34,886 bases of DNA, taken from assembly GCF_024692365.1 (NCBI RefSeq), contig NZ_JAILMR010000128.1, forward strand, positions 1-34,886, in the 5' to 3' direction. Shown in pieces: positions 7,576 through 15,108 of this stretch. This DNA comes from Ruminococcus sp. (GTDB taxonomy: Bacteria > Bacillota > Clostridia > Oscillospirales > Ruminococcaceae). The position numbers and the translations under genes were made by a program. Position 1 is the first letter of the stretch. Every line of letters begins with the position of its first letter. A model generated the notes under the pieces. The model was not told where the DNA came from. It did not search any database and worked only from the letters and a program-made list of their open reading frames with translations.

Positions 7576-8228
7576 TCGATCTCATTTATGAATAAACAGT
7601 AAATTCTCTCCCGTCGCAAACATTAATTAGTCCGATCTGGCGCGGGAACTTTACAGTTTAAAGCGTCAACTGACAAAATTGCAAGCTTCAGTTGCGCAAC
7701 TGCCCGCAAAGGTTGCTTGACCCGCGGGGGTTTTTGAGATATAATATTAACCAAGGAAACAACAACAAGGGTATTTGAAGAAATGGCATAAAACATAAAA
7801 ATAAAAACAGAGCTATTTCTTCAGAGATCCAAAGCGGCGAATAAGCAAAAAGACGCCGTAGACAAAAGAAAGGCAAACAATAAATATAGGAGGTCGGGAG
7901 AGATGGTACGCCATGTTTTAGTGCGGTATGAAGGATGATACAGAAAAGTTCTGTCGGCACTATCATGTTATCGTACTACAAATAAAAACGAGTACATGTA
8001 TACAAGGCGATACATCTGACCGATGTCTGTATCAGATATGTTTGGAAATTTCAAAAAATGATAGTATGGTTTTAGCCATGGTGTTTCTGGTACAGATATC
8101 AGAAGTGCTATGGCGTTTTATATGGCGAAATTATGCGCAGCTCTTGGTGATATATTCCAATTAGAAAGGCATAGCTTGCTTCGTTCATTCACGTTCTACC
8201 GCGAAACACCATTCTCCGCTGACAGCTC
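7576..8228 (+). other. 653-bp region without an intact gene
   Basis: It holds a good plus-strand promoter (7717-7745), an excellent Shine-Dalgarno (AGGAGGT, 7888-7894) in front of a 12-codon frame (7903-7938), and beyond that protein-like stretches broken across frames up to about 8221. For example, GTDIRSAMAFYMAKLCAALG and FQLERHS are read from 8065 in one frame, while 7928-8164 is open in another. A decayed small gene or an RNA are both possible; I cannot name either. Confidence 0.4.
7717..7745 (+). promoter_or_regulatory. sigma-A promoter without an intact downstream gene
   Basis: TTGACC (7717-7722), 17-bp spacer, TATAAT (7740-7745). The transcript would begin near 7752 and run into the region with a strong ribosome binding site at 7888. 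Confidence 0.75.
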
Positions 8229-9578
8229 TCAAAAATCCCCCAAAACACTAATTTTATAAACCCCATACCTTTTAAGTATGTCGATTATCTCCGCGGTTAT
8301 CTCCTCTCCGCTCACCGCTATCGGCACTGATGGCTGACAGCTTGTGACTGTCATGCCGCATATCCTGCCTTCGGCTTGGTCTACCGATATTTCATGCTGA
8401 AGAGAAAAAGCTGCCTGACGTATCGGCAGGCGCACTACTGCTTCGGGTATACCGTCAAAAGAAAGATCGGTACCTTCTCTGCGAGGGATATCCGCCATTG
8501 CGGATTCAAGGCGTGCAAAATCTTCCTCGGTGTTGAAGGGTGTGGTCATCAGTACCACAAGGTCAGGGTCGGTATATTCGGGCTCAATTTTATTTTTGCG
8601 GAGGATATCACCCAGATCATCGCCGCTTATGCCGCGTTCTGCCGAGGCTATTGTTATCTTGCATTTTTCGTCCCCGATGGTTCGCCAGCCCGTATCATTC
8701 AAGCGTTGCTTGCAGAGTTCGGTGCGGGCGGCTGTTTGGGCGAGTGCGGCGGGGTAATCTCCCGCTAAATACTCGGCGCAGAGGTCAAGGCTCTGCATAA
8801 TGAGGTATGATGGGCTGGTCGATGCGAACAGGGACATCATCAGCTTGGAACATTCAACAAAACCTTTGGGAGCATTTTGTGAGATATGCAGCATCGCACC
8901 GCCTGTGTAGCACGGCAGGGTTTTGTGTGCTGAATCACAGCACATATCCGCACCGAGGGTTATGGGGTGGATGTCGGGGTCGAGGAATTTGAGGTATGCG
9001 CCGTGAGCGTTATCGACGATCAGCGGAACGTTGTAACTTTTGCAAACTTCGGCTATGGCGGGGATATCAGCGATGAAACCTAGATAATCAGGTGAAGTTA
9101 TATACACCGCATCTATCTTGCGCGGACATTTGCGAAAGGCAGATCTTATATCATGGGCGGTCACACCCGATGAACAGAGGGAACGGCTCTTTTCGGCGGG
9201 ATAGACCCAGTCAACGTCGATATCAAGCAGTATGCAGGCATTGATGAACGCCTTGTGGACGTTGCGGGGTGCCATCACAAGCATACGCTGTGACTTATCT
9301 TCGCGGCAGTGGTCGGCAATGGCGAGCATGGTCTTTATGCAGAGGCTTGAGCCCTCTGTGGAATAGAGGGTCTTCGCAGTGCCGTAAAGTGCGGCGGTGC
9401 GGGCTTCGCTCTCTGCGATTATACCCTCGGCACCGAAGAGATAATCGGCGCCGCGTATCTCGGTGAGGTCGAGTGGTTCAAGCCCGTGGAGTGGCTTGCC
9501 TTTGTGACCTGGCATATGAAAGCGTGAAACGCCGCTTTCTGCGTAGTTTTTGGCAAATTCGTATATGGGTGCAGACAT
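8229..9578 (-). CDS. Orn/Lys/Arg decarboxylase family (YaaO-like), PLP enzyme
   Basis: A 449-residue pyridoxal-phosphate enzyme of the fold-type I Orn/Lys/Arg decarboxylase family, probably acting on arginine, lysine or ornithine in polyamine synthesis. The N-terminus has FHMPGHKG, then LTEIRGADYLF and STEGSSLCIKTMLAI (residues about 72-86). VDNAHGAYL gives the PLP-contacting Asp-x-x-x-Ala-His-Gly, and SAHKTLPCYTGGAML contains the Schiff-base lysine. The C-terminal decarboxylase domain is shortened, giving about 450 residues, as in Bacillus YaaO. YaaO lies next to tmk-yaaQ-yaaR-holB in Bacillus; here it is 4 kb from darA-holB on the other strand. AAAGGA precedes the ATG. Confidence 0.9.
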   Translation of the reverse strand: MSAPIYEFAKNYAESGVSRFHMPGHKGKPLHGLEPLDLTEIRGADYLFGAEGIIAESEARTAALYGTAKTLYSTEGSSLCIKTMLAIADHCREDKSQRMLVMAPRNVHKAFINACILLDIDVDWVYPAEKSRSLCSSGVTAHDIRSAFRKCPRKIDAVYITSPDYLGFIADIPAIAEVCKSYNVPLIVDNAHGAYLKFLDPDIHPITLGADMCCDSAHKTLPCYTGGAMLHISQNAPKGFVECSKLMMSLFASTSPSYLIMQSLDLCAEYLAGDYPAALAQTAARTELCKQRLNDTGWRTIGDEKCKITIASAERGISGDDLGDILRKNKIEPEYTDPDLVVLMTTPFNTEEDFARLESAMADIPRREGTDLSFDGIPEAVVRLPIRQAAFSLQHEISVDQAEGRICGMTVTSCQPSVPIAVSGEEITAEIIDILKRYGVYKISVLGDF

Positions 9579-9921
9579 GGTTTTGTCCTTTCATAAAAAG
9601 TGTGGTTTTCAGTTTTGGGCAGAATTGACGTTTAACGCCATCCGGATAATTGAAAAATTATTCCACAAACAGATATCCCACATTGTAAATAAATGGATAT
9701 TCCTGCAAAACTGCTTGTAAACGGCAATGCGGAACATATGGTTCGGCGGATATACCTTTTATATATAGGGCGGCGTTCAAAAAAGCGTACAGCCTGCCCG
9801 ACCAAAAAACAGTACCGCCCTGCAGGGCTGACCGCAAATTCGGATAGGCTGAAATGGCTGGTGGGTCAAAAATCGGATAGTCGGACGAGGGTACACAAAC
9901 GCGGGTGTTTTTACAGACACC
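9579..9921. other. 343-bp spacer between two minus-strand genes
   Basis: No gene is supported. It contains a 12-bp palindrome GCCCTGCAGGGC (9820-9831) and complementary AGGGCGG/CCGCCCT segments about 45 nt apart, so it may fold as RNA, but no clear terminator or promoter could be defined. The frame 9693-9971 lacks a ribosome binding site and looks random. Confidence 0.45.
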
Positions 9922-10257
9922 TCATTTTTTGGAAAAAAGTCTGCCCATTGCAGCACGTCCCGCATTGCTGACTATCCGTCTTCTGCCGCGGTTGATGGTA
10001 CGCGACACGGTAGACTTGTCAACGCCGAATTTTTCGGCTATTTCCTTGACAGTCAGCTTATCCTTATAGTATAATATTATATAACATTTTTGCTTTTTCG
10101 TCAAATTGTTTTCAAGCAATTTGTAGAGTGCCTTTGCGCATTCGCGGCGGGCTTCGCTATCGTCTTTTTGTTCTTCTTTGAAGAGTTCGTCCTCAAAGCT
10201 GTCACCCGTTTGCAGGTACTCCTCGCTCTGTTCGTATGAGAGTCTTTTTTTGGTCAA
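9922..10257 (-). CDS. stand-alone sigma-70 region 4-like DNA-binding protein
   Basis: A 111-residue protein whose second half is a sigma region 4 helix-turn-helix: LTKKQKCYIILYY, then LTVKEIAEKFGVDKSTVSRT, then a basic NRGRRRI helix. There is no region 2, so it cannot be a full sigma factor and is more likely a regulator or a phage-like/anti-sigma partner. The N-terminal half is acidic (SFEDELFKEEQKDDSEARRE). The TTG at 10257 is preferred as start because GGAGG (10269-10273) lies 11 nt before it; the frame stays open to a TTG at 10293, which has no ribosome binding site. Confidence 0.75.
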   Translation of the reverse strand: MTKKRLSYEQSEEYLQTGDSFEDELFKEEQKDDSEARRECAKALYKLLENNLTKKQKCYIILYYKDKLTVKEIAEKFGVDKSTVSRTINRGRRRIVSNAGRAAMGRLFSKK

Positions 10258-10290
10258 GATCGCTGAAACCTCCTGTATTTCCGCTGAAAT

Positions 10291-10311
10291 CAATTTGTAA
10301 CCAAATTGTAA
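10291..10311 (-). promoter_or_regulatory. paired TTACAA boxes, possible operator
   Basis: On the minus strand TTACAA occurs at 10311-10306 and again at 10300-10295, exactly 11 bp apart, in the leader of the sigma region 4-like gene. The same bases include an inverted repeat CAATTTG (10291-10297) and CAAATTG (10302-10308). Similar boxes occur in the divergent leader (10661-10686). Confidence 0.4.
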
Positions 10312-10343
10312 ATTTTTAAGTTCGAATGTTTGTTCTTATTTTT

Positions 10344-10372
10344 AGTATACCATATATTGTGGTTAAAGTCAA
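10344..10372 (-). promoter_or_regulatory. sigma-A promoter of the sigma region 4-like gene
   Basis: On the minus strand TTGACT (10372-10367), 17-bp spacer, TATACT (10349-10344). Confidence 0.8.
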
Positions 10373-10443
10373 TAGTGAACGCAATTTTAAAAATATTTAG
10401 TCAAATTGAGTGAAAAATATCGGACTGTTTGTGCAATTTGTGC

Positions 10444-10472
10444 TTGATTTTTGTTGAAAGGTGTGCTATAAT
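10444..10472 (+). promoter_or_regulatory. sigma-A promoter of the ynzC-WYL unit
   Basis: TTGATT (10444-10449), 17-bp spacer, TATAAT (10467-10472) with TGC before it. It is divergent to the promoter at 10344-10372 with about 70 bp between the -35 boxes, and starts a leader of about 240 nt. Confidence 0.78.
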
Positions 10473-10479
10473 AGGTCTT

Positions 10480-10722
10480 GCAATAACGGTTCGGGGAATT
10501 TTATCGGACATATAAGATATATAAAATTCGTAACGAATGTCTGAACGAATAACGTGAACTGTGAAAACTTCGTGAGGGTCTTGTGTAAGCCCGTGCGGAG
10601 GTCGGGTATTGTGTAAGCCCGGATGCACCTATCATAATGGGTCGTTTATGCCCTGTTTGGTTACAATTAGATTACAAAAGTTACAAACAAGACACAACGG
10701 CAAAGGAGAAGTGTAAAGATTT
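10480..10722 (+). promoter_or_regulatory. long structured 5' leader with repeats
   Basis: No frame here is convincing. GAATTTTAT and ATAAAATTC (near 10500-10530) can pair, while CGGACAT and ATGTCTG in the same stretch can pair in a crossing manner. The 13-mer TTGTGTAAGCCCG occurs at 10581-10593 and 10609-10621; a single CGGG (10603-10606) between them could pair with the CCCG of either copy. Three TTACAA boxes lie at 10661, 10672 and 10681. It matches no riboswitch class that I recognise. A leader of this kind could be a regulatory RNA. Confidence 0.4.
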
Positions 10723-10944
10723 ATGGAGAAGAAAAAGCTTGACAGAATATCTGAGCTGACAGCCATTTCCAGACAGAGGGAGCTGACCGCCGAGGAGAAA
10801 TCCGAGCGCGAGGCACTGAGGATGGAATACAGGCGCAGTGTAACAGCAAATTTCACTGATACGCTGGAGCATACCGTGATAAAGGAGCCCGACGGTTCCA
10901 TGGTCAAGGTTAAGGATATGAAGCGCGGCGGGGAGGATAAATAA
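10723..10944 (+). CDS. UPF0291/DUF896 protein (YnzC-like)
   Basis: A 73-residue cytoplasmic protein of the DUF896 family, whose Bacillus member YnzC sits in an SOS-linked operon; the biochemical role is unknown. The typical helical hairpin is visible: LDRISELTAISRQRELTAEE, then SEREALRMEYRRSV, then DTLEHTVIKEPDGS. The ATG at 10723 is 14 nt after GGAG (10705-10708), rather long, so translation may be weak or influenced by leader folding. It is followed by the WYL regulator after a single base. Confidence 0.85.
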   Translation: MEKKKLDRISELTAISRQRELTAEEKSEREALRMEYRRSVTANFTDTLEHTVIKEPDGSMVKVKDMKRGGEDK

Positions 10945-10945
10945 A

Positions 10946-11932
10946 GTGGCAGTACAGTCAAGACAGAAGCAGAAGCTTCTTACGATGAAGAAGCTGTTCG
11001 AGGCTAAAACCGACGAGAATCATTCATTTACCGGTGCAAAGCTCATCGAGATACTTGGTGAGATCGGCATCAAGGCAGAGCGCAAGACCATCTATGATGA
11101 TATCAAGACGCTTTGCGACAGCGGAATGGACATCGTGACCGTCAAGGACGGACATTCTAATGCTTACTACCTGGGCGAAAGAACTTTTCAGCAGGAAGAG
11201 CTTTTTGTGCTGGCTGACGCTATCGCTTCCAGCAGATTTCTGACCAAAAAGAAGTCGCAGGAGCTTATCAAGAAGCTGCAGTCGCTTACCAGCGAATACA
11301 AAGGCAAGCAGCTGCGCAGACAGATACACGTCGATAACCGCGCAAAGAACTTCAACGAGCAGATATACTACTCCGTAAACAAGATACAGGAGGGTATTTT
11401 CGAGGAGAAGGAAATACGTTTCAGGTATACCGAGTTCAACCCCGACAAAAAGCAGATACTCAAGCACGGCGGAGATTTCTACAATGTATCCCCTTATTCG
11501 CTGGTGTGGGAGAACGAGAACTACTACCTCGTTTGCTGGTGCAACAAGCACGAGAAGATCTGCCGTTACAGGGTGGACAGAATGATAAACGTCGATGTGA
11601 CCGATGAAAATGCCAGAAAACTCACCGATGAGGAGAGAGCTGATGTAAGCAATCTGCAGTCGATCTACGGTATGTTCGGCGGAAAGCTGGAAAGCGTTAC
11701 CATGCAGTTCGATAATTCTCTGGCTAATGTCGTTATCGACAAATTCGGCATGAACTGTCACCCTCACAGAAATTCCGATACCACTTTCTGCCTTACAGCA
11801 GATGTACAGATCGCGCCTACTTTCTGGGGCTGGTTCTTCCAGTTCGGTAAGAAGGCTAAGATACTTGCGCCCGATAACGTCATCGAGCAGGCTAAGGAAT
11901 ATCTGGAGGAGATATCCGAAAGCTACAAGTAA
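10946..11932 (+). CDS. HTH/WYL-domain transcriptional regulator
   Basis: A 328-residue regulator with an N-terminal winged helix-turn-helix (residues about 8-70, with GAKLIEILGEIGIKAERKTI and YDDIKTL) and a WYL ligand-sensing domain (about 145-230, with FRYTEFNP and VSPYSLVWENENYYLVCW, then KICRYRVDRM). A WYL C-terminal extension ends the protein. WYL regulators often respond to nucleic-acid or nucleotide ligands. It uses a GTG start with GGAGG (10933-10937) before it; an internal ATG at 10985 would cut the helix-turn-helix. It is translationally adjacent to the ynzC gene and may regulate its own promoter. Confidence 0.9.
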   Translation: MAVQSRQKQKLLTMKKLFEAKTDENHSFTGAKLIEILGEIGIKAERKTIYDDIKTLCDSGMDIVTVKDGHSNAYYLGERTFQQEELFVLADAIASSRFLTKKKSQELIKKLQSLTSEYKGKQLRRQIHVDNRAKNFNEQIYYSVNKIQEGIFEEKEIRFRYTEFNPDKKQILKHGGDFYNVSPYSLVWENENYYLVCWCNKHEKICRYRVDRMINVDVTDENARKLTDEERADVSNLQSIYGMFGGKLESVTMQFDNSLANVVIDKFGMNCHPHRNSDTTFCLTADVQIAPTFWGWFFQFGKKAKILAPDNVIEQAKEYLEEISESYK

Positions 11933-12024
11933 AGCTTTCACGGTGCAGATACCTCTGCGCCTGAAAATTGGAGAGAGCGGGGTAAACCCCGTATTGCGAG
12001 AAAGAGATCATATGATAAGCAAAT

Positions 12025-12062
12025 GAGCCTCCCGTCGTAAGGTCAAGCCTTGCGGGAGGCTC
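12025..12062 (+). terminator. strong hairpin after the WYL gene
   Basis: GAGCCTCCCG (12025-12034) pairs with CGGGAGGCTC (12053-12062); inside, AAGG (12039-12042) pairs with CCTT (12048-12051). No T run follows, so termination by this hairpin alone is uncertain. Confidence 0.55.
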
Positions 12063-12065
12063 AGC

Positions 12066-12098
12066 TGTTATATCCACGCGGCGGAGCAGGATATAACA
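12066..12098 (+). repeat. second perfect inverted repeat just before a membrane-protein gene
   Basis: TGTTATATCC (12066-12075) and GGATATAACA (12089-12098) are exact 10-bp complements around a 13-nt GC-rich loop, 4 nt after the first hairpin. It lies 30 nt before the next start codon. Confidence 0.6.
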
Positions 12099-12127
12099 AT
12101 TTCAGTTTGTGTGAAAGGAGAACATTT

Positions 12128-12547
12128 ATGTTATTTCTGATCGTTTTAATTATTGCAGCATTAGGGGGACTGACATTTGCGGCACTGGGTCTTGGGCTTG
12201 TAGTGGCTGTTATCGGCGGTCTGTTTATGGGCATCAGTGTCACTGTAATAAAGCTTTTCATTCTGCCGAGATTTGAAGAAAGAGAGCGGCTTCGTCTTGC
12301 TAATGACAATATCCGCATAACTCCCGAAAGGCTGGAAGTCAGGTATGACGGCTACAAGAACGGCTATGTCATCGACTGCTTCTATACTTCACCTGAAACA
12401 GGTAGAAAGTTCGTGTTCAGCACTCCGCCTTTCGCCAATGACCCTACGCCTTATCTGTTTGATGCAAAGCTTTCTGTAGTAGCTAACCGCGTGGACTATT
12501 CAAACTATTATATTGAAATGAATGGTCTGGACAATATTGTTAAGTAA
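12128..12547 (+). CDS. small membrane protein of unknown function
   Basis: A 139-residue protein. Residues 1-50 form two closely spaced hydrophobic helices (LFLIVLIIAALGGLTFAALG and VVAVIGGLFMGISVTVIKLF). A soluble part of about 90 residues follows, with YVIDCFYTSPETGRKFVFST. I do not recognise the family. The ATG at 12128 has AAAGGAGA 7 nt before it; the longer open frame from 12050 would begin in the hairpin loop. It is followed by another small membrane protein and the nucleoside phosphorylase. Confidence 0.75.
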   Translation: MLFLIVLIIAALGGLTFAALGLGLVVAVIGGLFMGISVTVIKLFILPRFEERERLRLANDNIRITPERLEVRYDGYKNGYVIDCFYTSPETGRKFVFSTPPFANDPTPYLFDAKLSVVANRVDYSNYYIEMNGLDNIVK

Positions 12548-12562
12548 TGCGAGGACGATGAG

Positions 12563-12856
12563 ATGAAAGGATTCAGGCAACTCAGTTTGATGCTGGTGGT
12601 ATTGCTTATATTCACGCTGATGATGGCGGTCACCGCGGTGCTGTTCAAGGGCGTAAAAGCGGGCAAGATAAGCGCAGGCGTTCTGGCGGACGCTGTTATG
12701 ATAATTAGCATAGCGGCGGTCGCAGGGCTGTTATTCGCGGTTATCAGGCTTTTCAGGCGGCATAAACAGCATATGAAACAGGCAAGTTCAGCTGACATTC
12801 TCGCCGAGATAATGGCTATGAAAGACGATAAAGGTCAAAACAACAAGGAGGACTGA
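12563..12856 (+). CDS. small two-helix membrane protein of unknown function
   Basis: A 97-residue protein with hydrophobic segments at about 7-28 and 41-63, and a charged tail (RLFRRHKQHMKQ... to KDDKGQNNKED). It shows no recognisable family. It starts 15 nt after the previous stop and ends 3 nt before the nucleoside phosphorylase, so it is part of that operon. GAGGACGATGAG before the ATG gives a weak ribosome binding site. Confidence 0.7.
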   Translation: MKGFRQLSLMLVVLLIFTLMMAVTAVLFKGVKAGKISAGVLADAVMIISIAAVAGLLFAVIRLFRRHKQHMKQASSADILAEIMAMKDDKGQNNKED

Positions 12857-12859
12857 CTT

Positions 12860-13687
12860 ATGTGTGATATCTCTGAAAGACTTGAAAAAGCGCGGGAGTA
12901 CGTCTGCGGACGTGCAGGCATAGTACCCGAGGTCGGTATAGTTCTCGGTTCGGGACTGGGAGATTTCGCCGAGAGAGCGGAAGTTATCGCGGAGATACCA
13001 TACGGAGATATCCCGGGTTTTCCGCGTTCCACCGTTGAAGGTCACAAAGGTTGCTTCCTCTTCGGAAAAGTCGGCAAAACACCTGTGGTGATAATGCAGG
13101 GACGTGTGCATTACTATGAGGGCTATCCTATGGAAGATGTGATAATGCCAGCGCGTATAATGGGGCTTCTCGGCATAAAGACCCTTCTGCTGACCAATGC
13201 GGCAGGGGGCGTGAACAAAAATTTCAAAGCGGGCGACCTTATGCTGATAAGAGACCATATCGCGGCATTCGTGCCTAATCCGCTGATAGGTAAAAATCTC
13301 AGTGAACTGGGTACAAGGTTCCCCGATATGAGCGAGGTCTACGACCGTGAACTCAGCAGCAGGATAAAGGCTCGCGCCGAAAAACTCGGCACTGAGCTGA
13401 AAGAGGGTGTATACTGCCAGCTGACGGGTCCTTCATATGAAACTCCCGCCGAGATAAAAATGCTCTCGGTGCTGGGCGCTGACGCTGTGGGAATGTCAAC
13501 CGCGGTTGAGGCAATAGCGGCGCGGCACATGGGTGTGCGTGTCTGCGGAATATCGCTGATAACGAACATGGCGGCAGGCATATCGGAAGTTCCCCTTTCT
13601 CATGAGGAAGTCAAGGAAGCAGCCGACAAAGCAGGTGAAAAATTCGGGGCTCTGGTTGAAGATTTCGTTTCGGGGCTCTCGGAATGA
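12860..13687 (+). CDS. punA: purine nucleoside phosphorylase
   Basis: A 275-residue trimeric-type (PNP/MTAP superfamily) enzyme that splits inosine and guanosine with phosphate for purine salvage. Family signatures occur in order: VLGSGLGDF (residues about 29-37, phosphate loop), STVEGHKG, MQGRVHYYEGY (about 80-90), LLLTNAAGGVN, LTGPSYETPAE, DAVGMSTAVEA and LITNMAAGIS. AAGGAGG precedes the ATG. It follows two small membrane proteins and ends in a clear terminator. Confidence 0.95.
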   Translation: MCDISERLEKAREYVCGRAGIVPEVGIVLGSGLGDFAERAEVIAEIPYGDIPGFPRSTVEGHKGCFLFGKVGKTPVVIMQGRVHYYEGYPMEDVIMPARIMGLLGIKTLLLTNAAGGVNKNFKAGDLMLIRDHIAAFVPNPLIGKNLSELGTRFPDMSEVYDRELSSRIKARAEKLGTELKEGVYCQLTGPSYETPAEIKMLSVLGADAVGMSTAVEAIAARHMGVRVCGISLITNMAAGISEVPLSHEEVKEAADKAGEKFGALVEDFVSGLSE

Positions 13688-13812
13688 TTCTACCTAATGC
13701 ACATCATAACTCCTGTGCCAAAGGGATTTGCTGTGCAGTTCGTCAATGAGGACTTTTGAGCGAAAAAACTTCACGCAAAAGCTTTGTATATCAATAACTT
13801 AATAAACAATTT

Positions 13813-13859
13813 ATCCGCGCTCCTTTAGTGCATTGTGCAAAAACGGAGCGCGGATTTTT
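13813..13859 (+). terminator. Rho-independent terminator after punA
   Basis: An 11-bp stem ATCCGCGCTCC (13813-13823) with GGAGCGCGGAT (13845-13855) followed by TTTTC. It sits 125 nt after the stop, so punA may have a long 3' tail. Confidence 0.85.
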
Positions 13860-13927
13860 CTGCTTTATGGGAATTTGCATTTATCCCATCGATATGGTAT
13901 GATATTTTCAGCAAAGGAGTGATGAAT

Positions 13928-14491
13928 ATGACAGCAACAAATGCTGCACAAAGCAAACGAAATGACAGGGAGAAAGTGTTATATCTGACGCTTGCGGGCG
14001 TTTTCGCGGCGATGATATATCTGCTGACTGCCTTTGTAAAAGTCCCGACAGGGGCGGGATATACCCACGCAGGTGACAGCGCAGTTTTTCTGGCGGCTTG
14101 TCTGCTGCCTGCGCCTTATGCAGCGGCTGCGGCTGCGATAGGTGCGGGTCTGGCTGACGGTCTGGGCGGATTCGTGGTGTGGCTGCCTGCTACACTGGTG
14201 ATAAAGGCACTTGTGGCGCTGTGCTTTTCCTCCAAGACGGAAACTATCGTCAATAAGATGAATATCCTCGCGCTTATCCCCGCACTTATCCTCTGCGCTG
14301 TGGGTTACAGCCTGTATCAGGGCATTTTCATGTCGGGCGGAATTTCAAAGACCGCATTTGCGGCTGCATTCGCACAGGTGCCCGCATACTGCGTACAAAC
14401 AGGCATAGGCGCAGCGCTGTACATCACAGTCGGAACTGTCCTTGACAAGATCAAATTCAAACAGCAGATATCACGGCGCATAGCACGATGA
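13928..14491 (+). CDS. ECF transporter substrate-binding (S) component
   Basis: A 187-residue integral membrane protein with five to six hydrophobic segments, of the ECF-type riboflavin-transporter-S (DUF1393) family. The typical core is present: VPTGAGYTHAGDSAVFLAAC then AIGAGLADGLGGFVVWLPAT. It would capture a vitamin or related cofactor and work with shared EcfA/EcfT subunits encoded elsewhere. The substrate cannot be assigned; no riboswitch is visible upstream. The second of two close ATGs (13928) is chosen because AAAGGAG (13913-13919) is 8 nt before it, against 2 nt for the first. Confidence 0.85.
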   Translation: MTATNAAQSKRNDREKVLYLTLAGVFAAMIYLLTAFVKVPTGAGYTHAGDSAVFLAACLLPAPYAAAAAAIGAGLADGLGGFVVWLPATLVIKALVALCFSSKTETIVNKMNILALIPALILCAVGYSLYQGIFMSGGISKTAFAAAFAQVPAYCVQTGIGAALYITVGTVLDKIKFKQQISRRIAR

Positions 14492-14509
14492 TCATCGATA
14501 AAAAAAATA

Positions 14510-14550
14510 AGCCCTCAGAAACCATTGAAGTGTGTTTCTGAGGGCTGAAC
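14510..14550 (+). terminator. Rho-independent terminator after the ECF gene
   Basis: A 13-bp perfect stem AGCCCTCAGAAAC (14510-14522) with GTTTCTGAGGGCT (14534-14546), then GAACTTTT. Because AAAAAAATAA (14501-14510) precedes the stem, it could also act on the minus strand. Confidence 0.88.
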
Positions 14551-15108
14551 TTTTGTTATACAACACTGCCGCTCTTAGCCTGTTTATAGATTTGATAATT
14601 ATTTGAAATAAACTCCACTGATTACTTTATTCATCAAAACACCAATAATAGGTGTGAAACCTTGTGAAAAACACCATGTTTTGAGGTATGTCAAAAATGC
14701 CGTTCATAACCCCATAACATCGGTATTATAAAGTGTTTTTTCTATCTGAAAAAATTAAACTGTTTAAATAAATTTGTGCACTATGACGGCAAGTGACTAT
14801 TGTTGTTTACGGACATTGCGAAAATCTTTAATAAACTGTAAGTTTGAACTATCGAACGATTAAAATTAACTTAAATAATAAAGCATTTTACACAAAAAAG
14901 TATCATCTTCCTCTTGAAGTTGTATCGTCATATTGACTTCTCGCTGTGGGTTAAATTTGTGCAATCATACGAAGTTTTTCTTTAATTACTCAATTAAGTG
15001 CATAACCTATTGACTTTTTGTTGGTCAAGGTATACAATAATACTCACGAAAGGTCTGTTCCTGTTCTCGGAAGTAGCAGGCAGACTACATGAAAGGTGGT
15101 TTGAATAT
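14551..15108 (+). other. 558-bp AT-rich spacer with a promoter near its end
   Basis: No gene is seen. The sequence is AT-rich with only short imperfect repeats until the promoter at 15010. Several stretches carry isolated -10-like boxes without partners. Confidence 0.5.
15010..15038 (+). promoter_or_regulatory. sigma-A promoter of the deaminase-fold gene
   Basis: TTGACT (15010-15015), 17-bp spacer, TACAAT (15033-15038), 70 nt before the start codon. Confidence 0.7.

Noticed and set aside
9820..9831. 12-bp palindrome GCCCTGCAGGGC
   Set aside because: It can only form a 4-bp stem with a loop and has no T run close by; probably chance in GC-rich DNA.
9693..9971. Plus-strand frame of 92 residues
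   Set aside because: Overlaps the end of the sigma region 4-like gene, lacks a ribosome binding site and has random composition.
10581..10621. Two 13-nt repeats considered as a CRISPR fragment
   Set aside because: Only two short copies 28 bp apart, no third copy and no cas genes; better explained as part of a leader structure.
11024..11941. 305-residue open frame antisense to the WYL gene
   Set aside because: It is the shadow of the well-supported WYL gene; no ribosome binding site, and the protein shows no family features.
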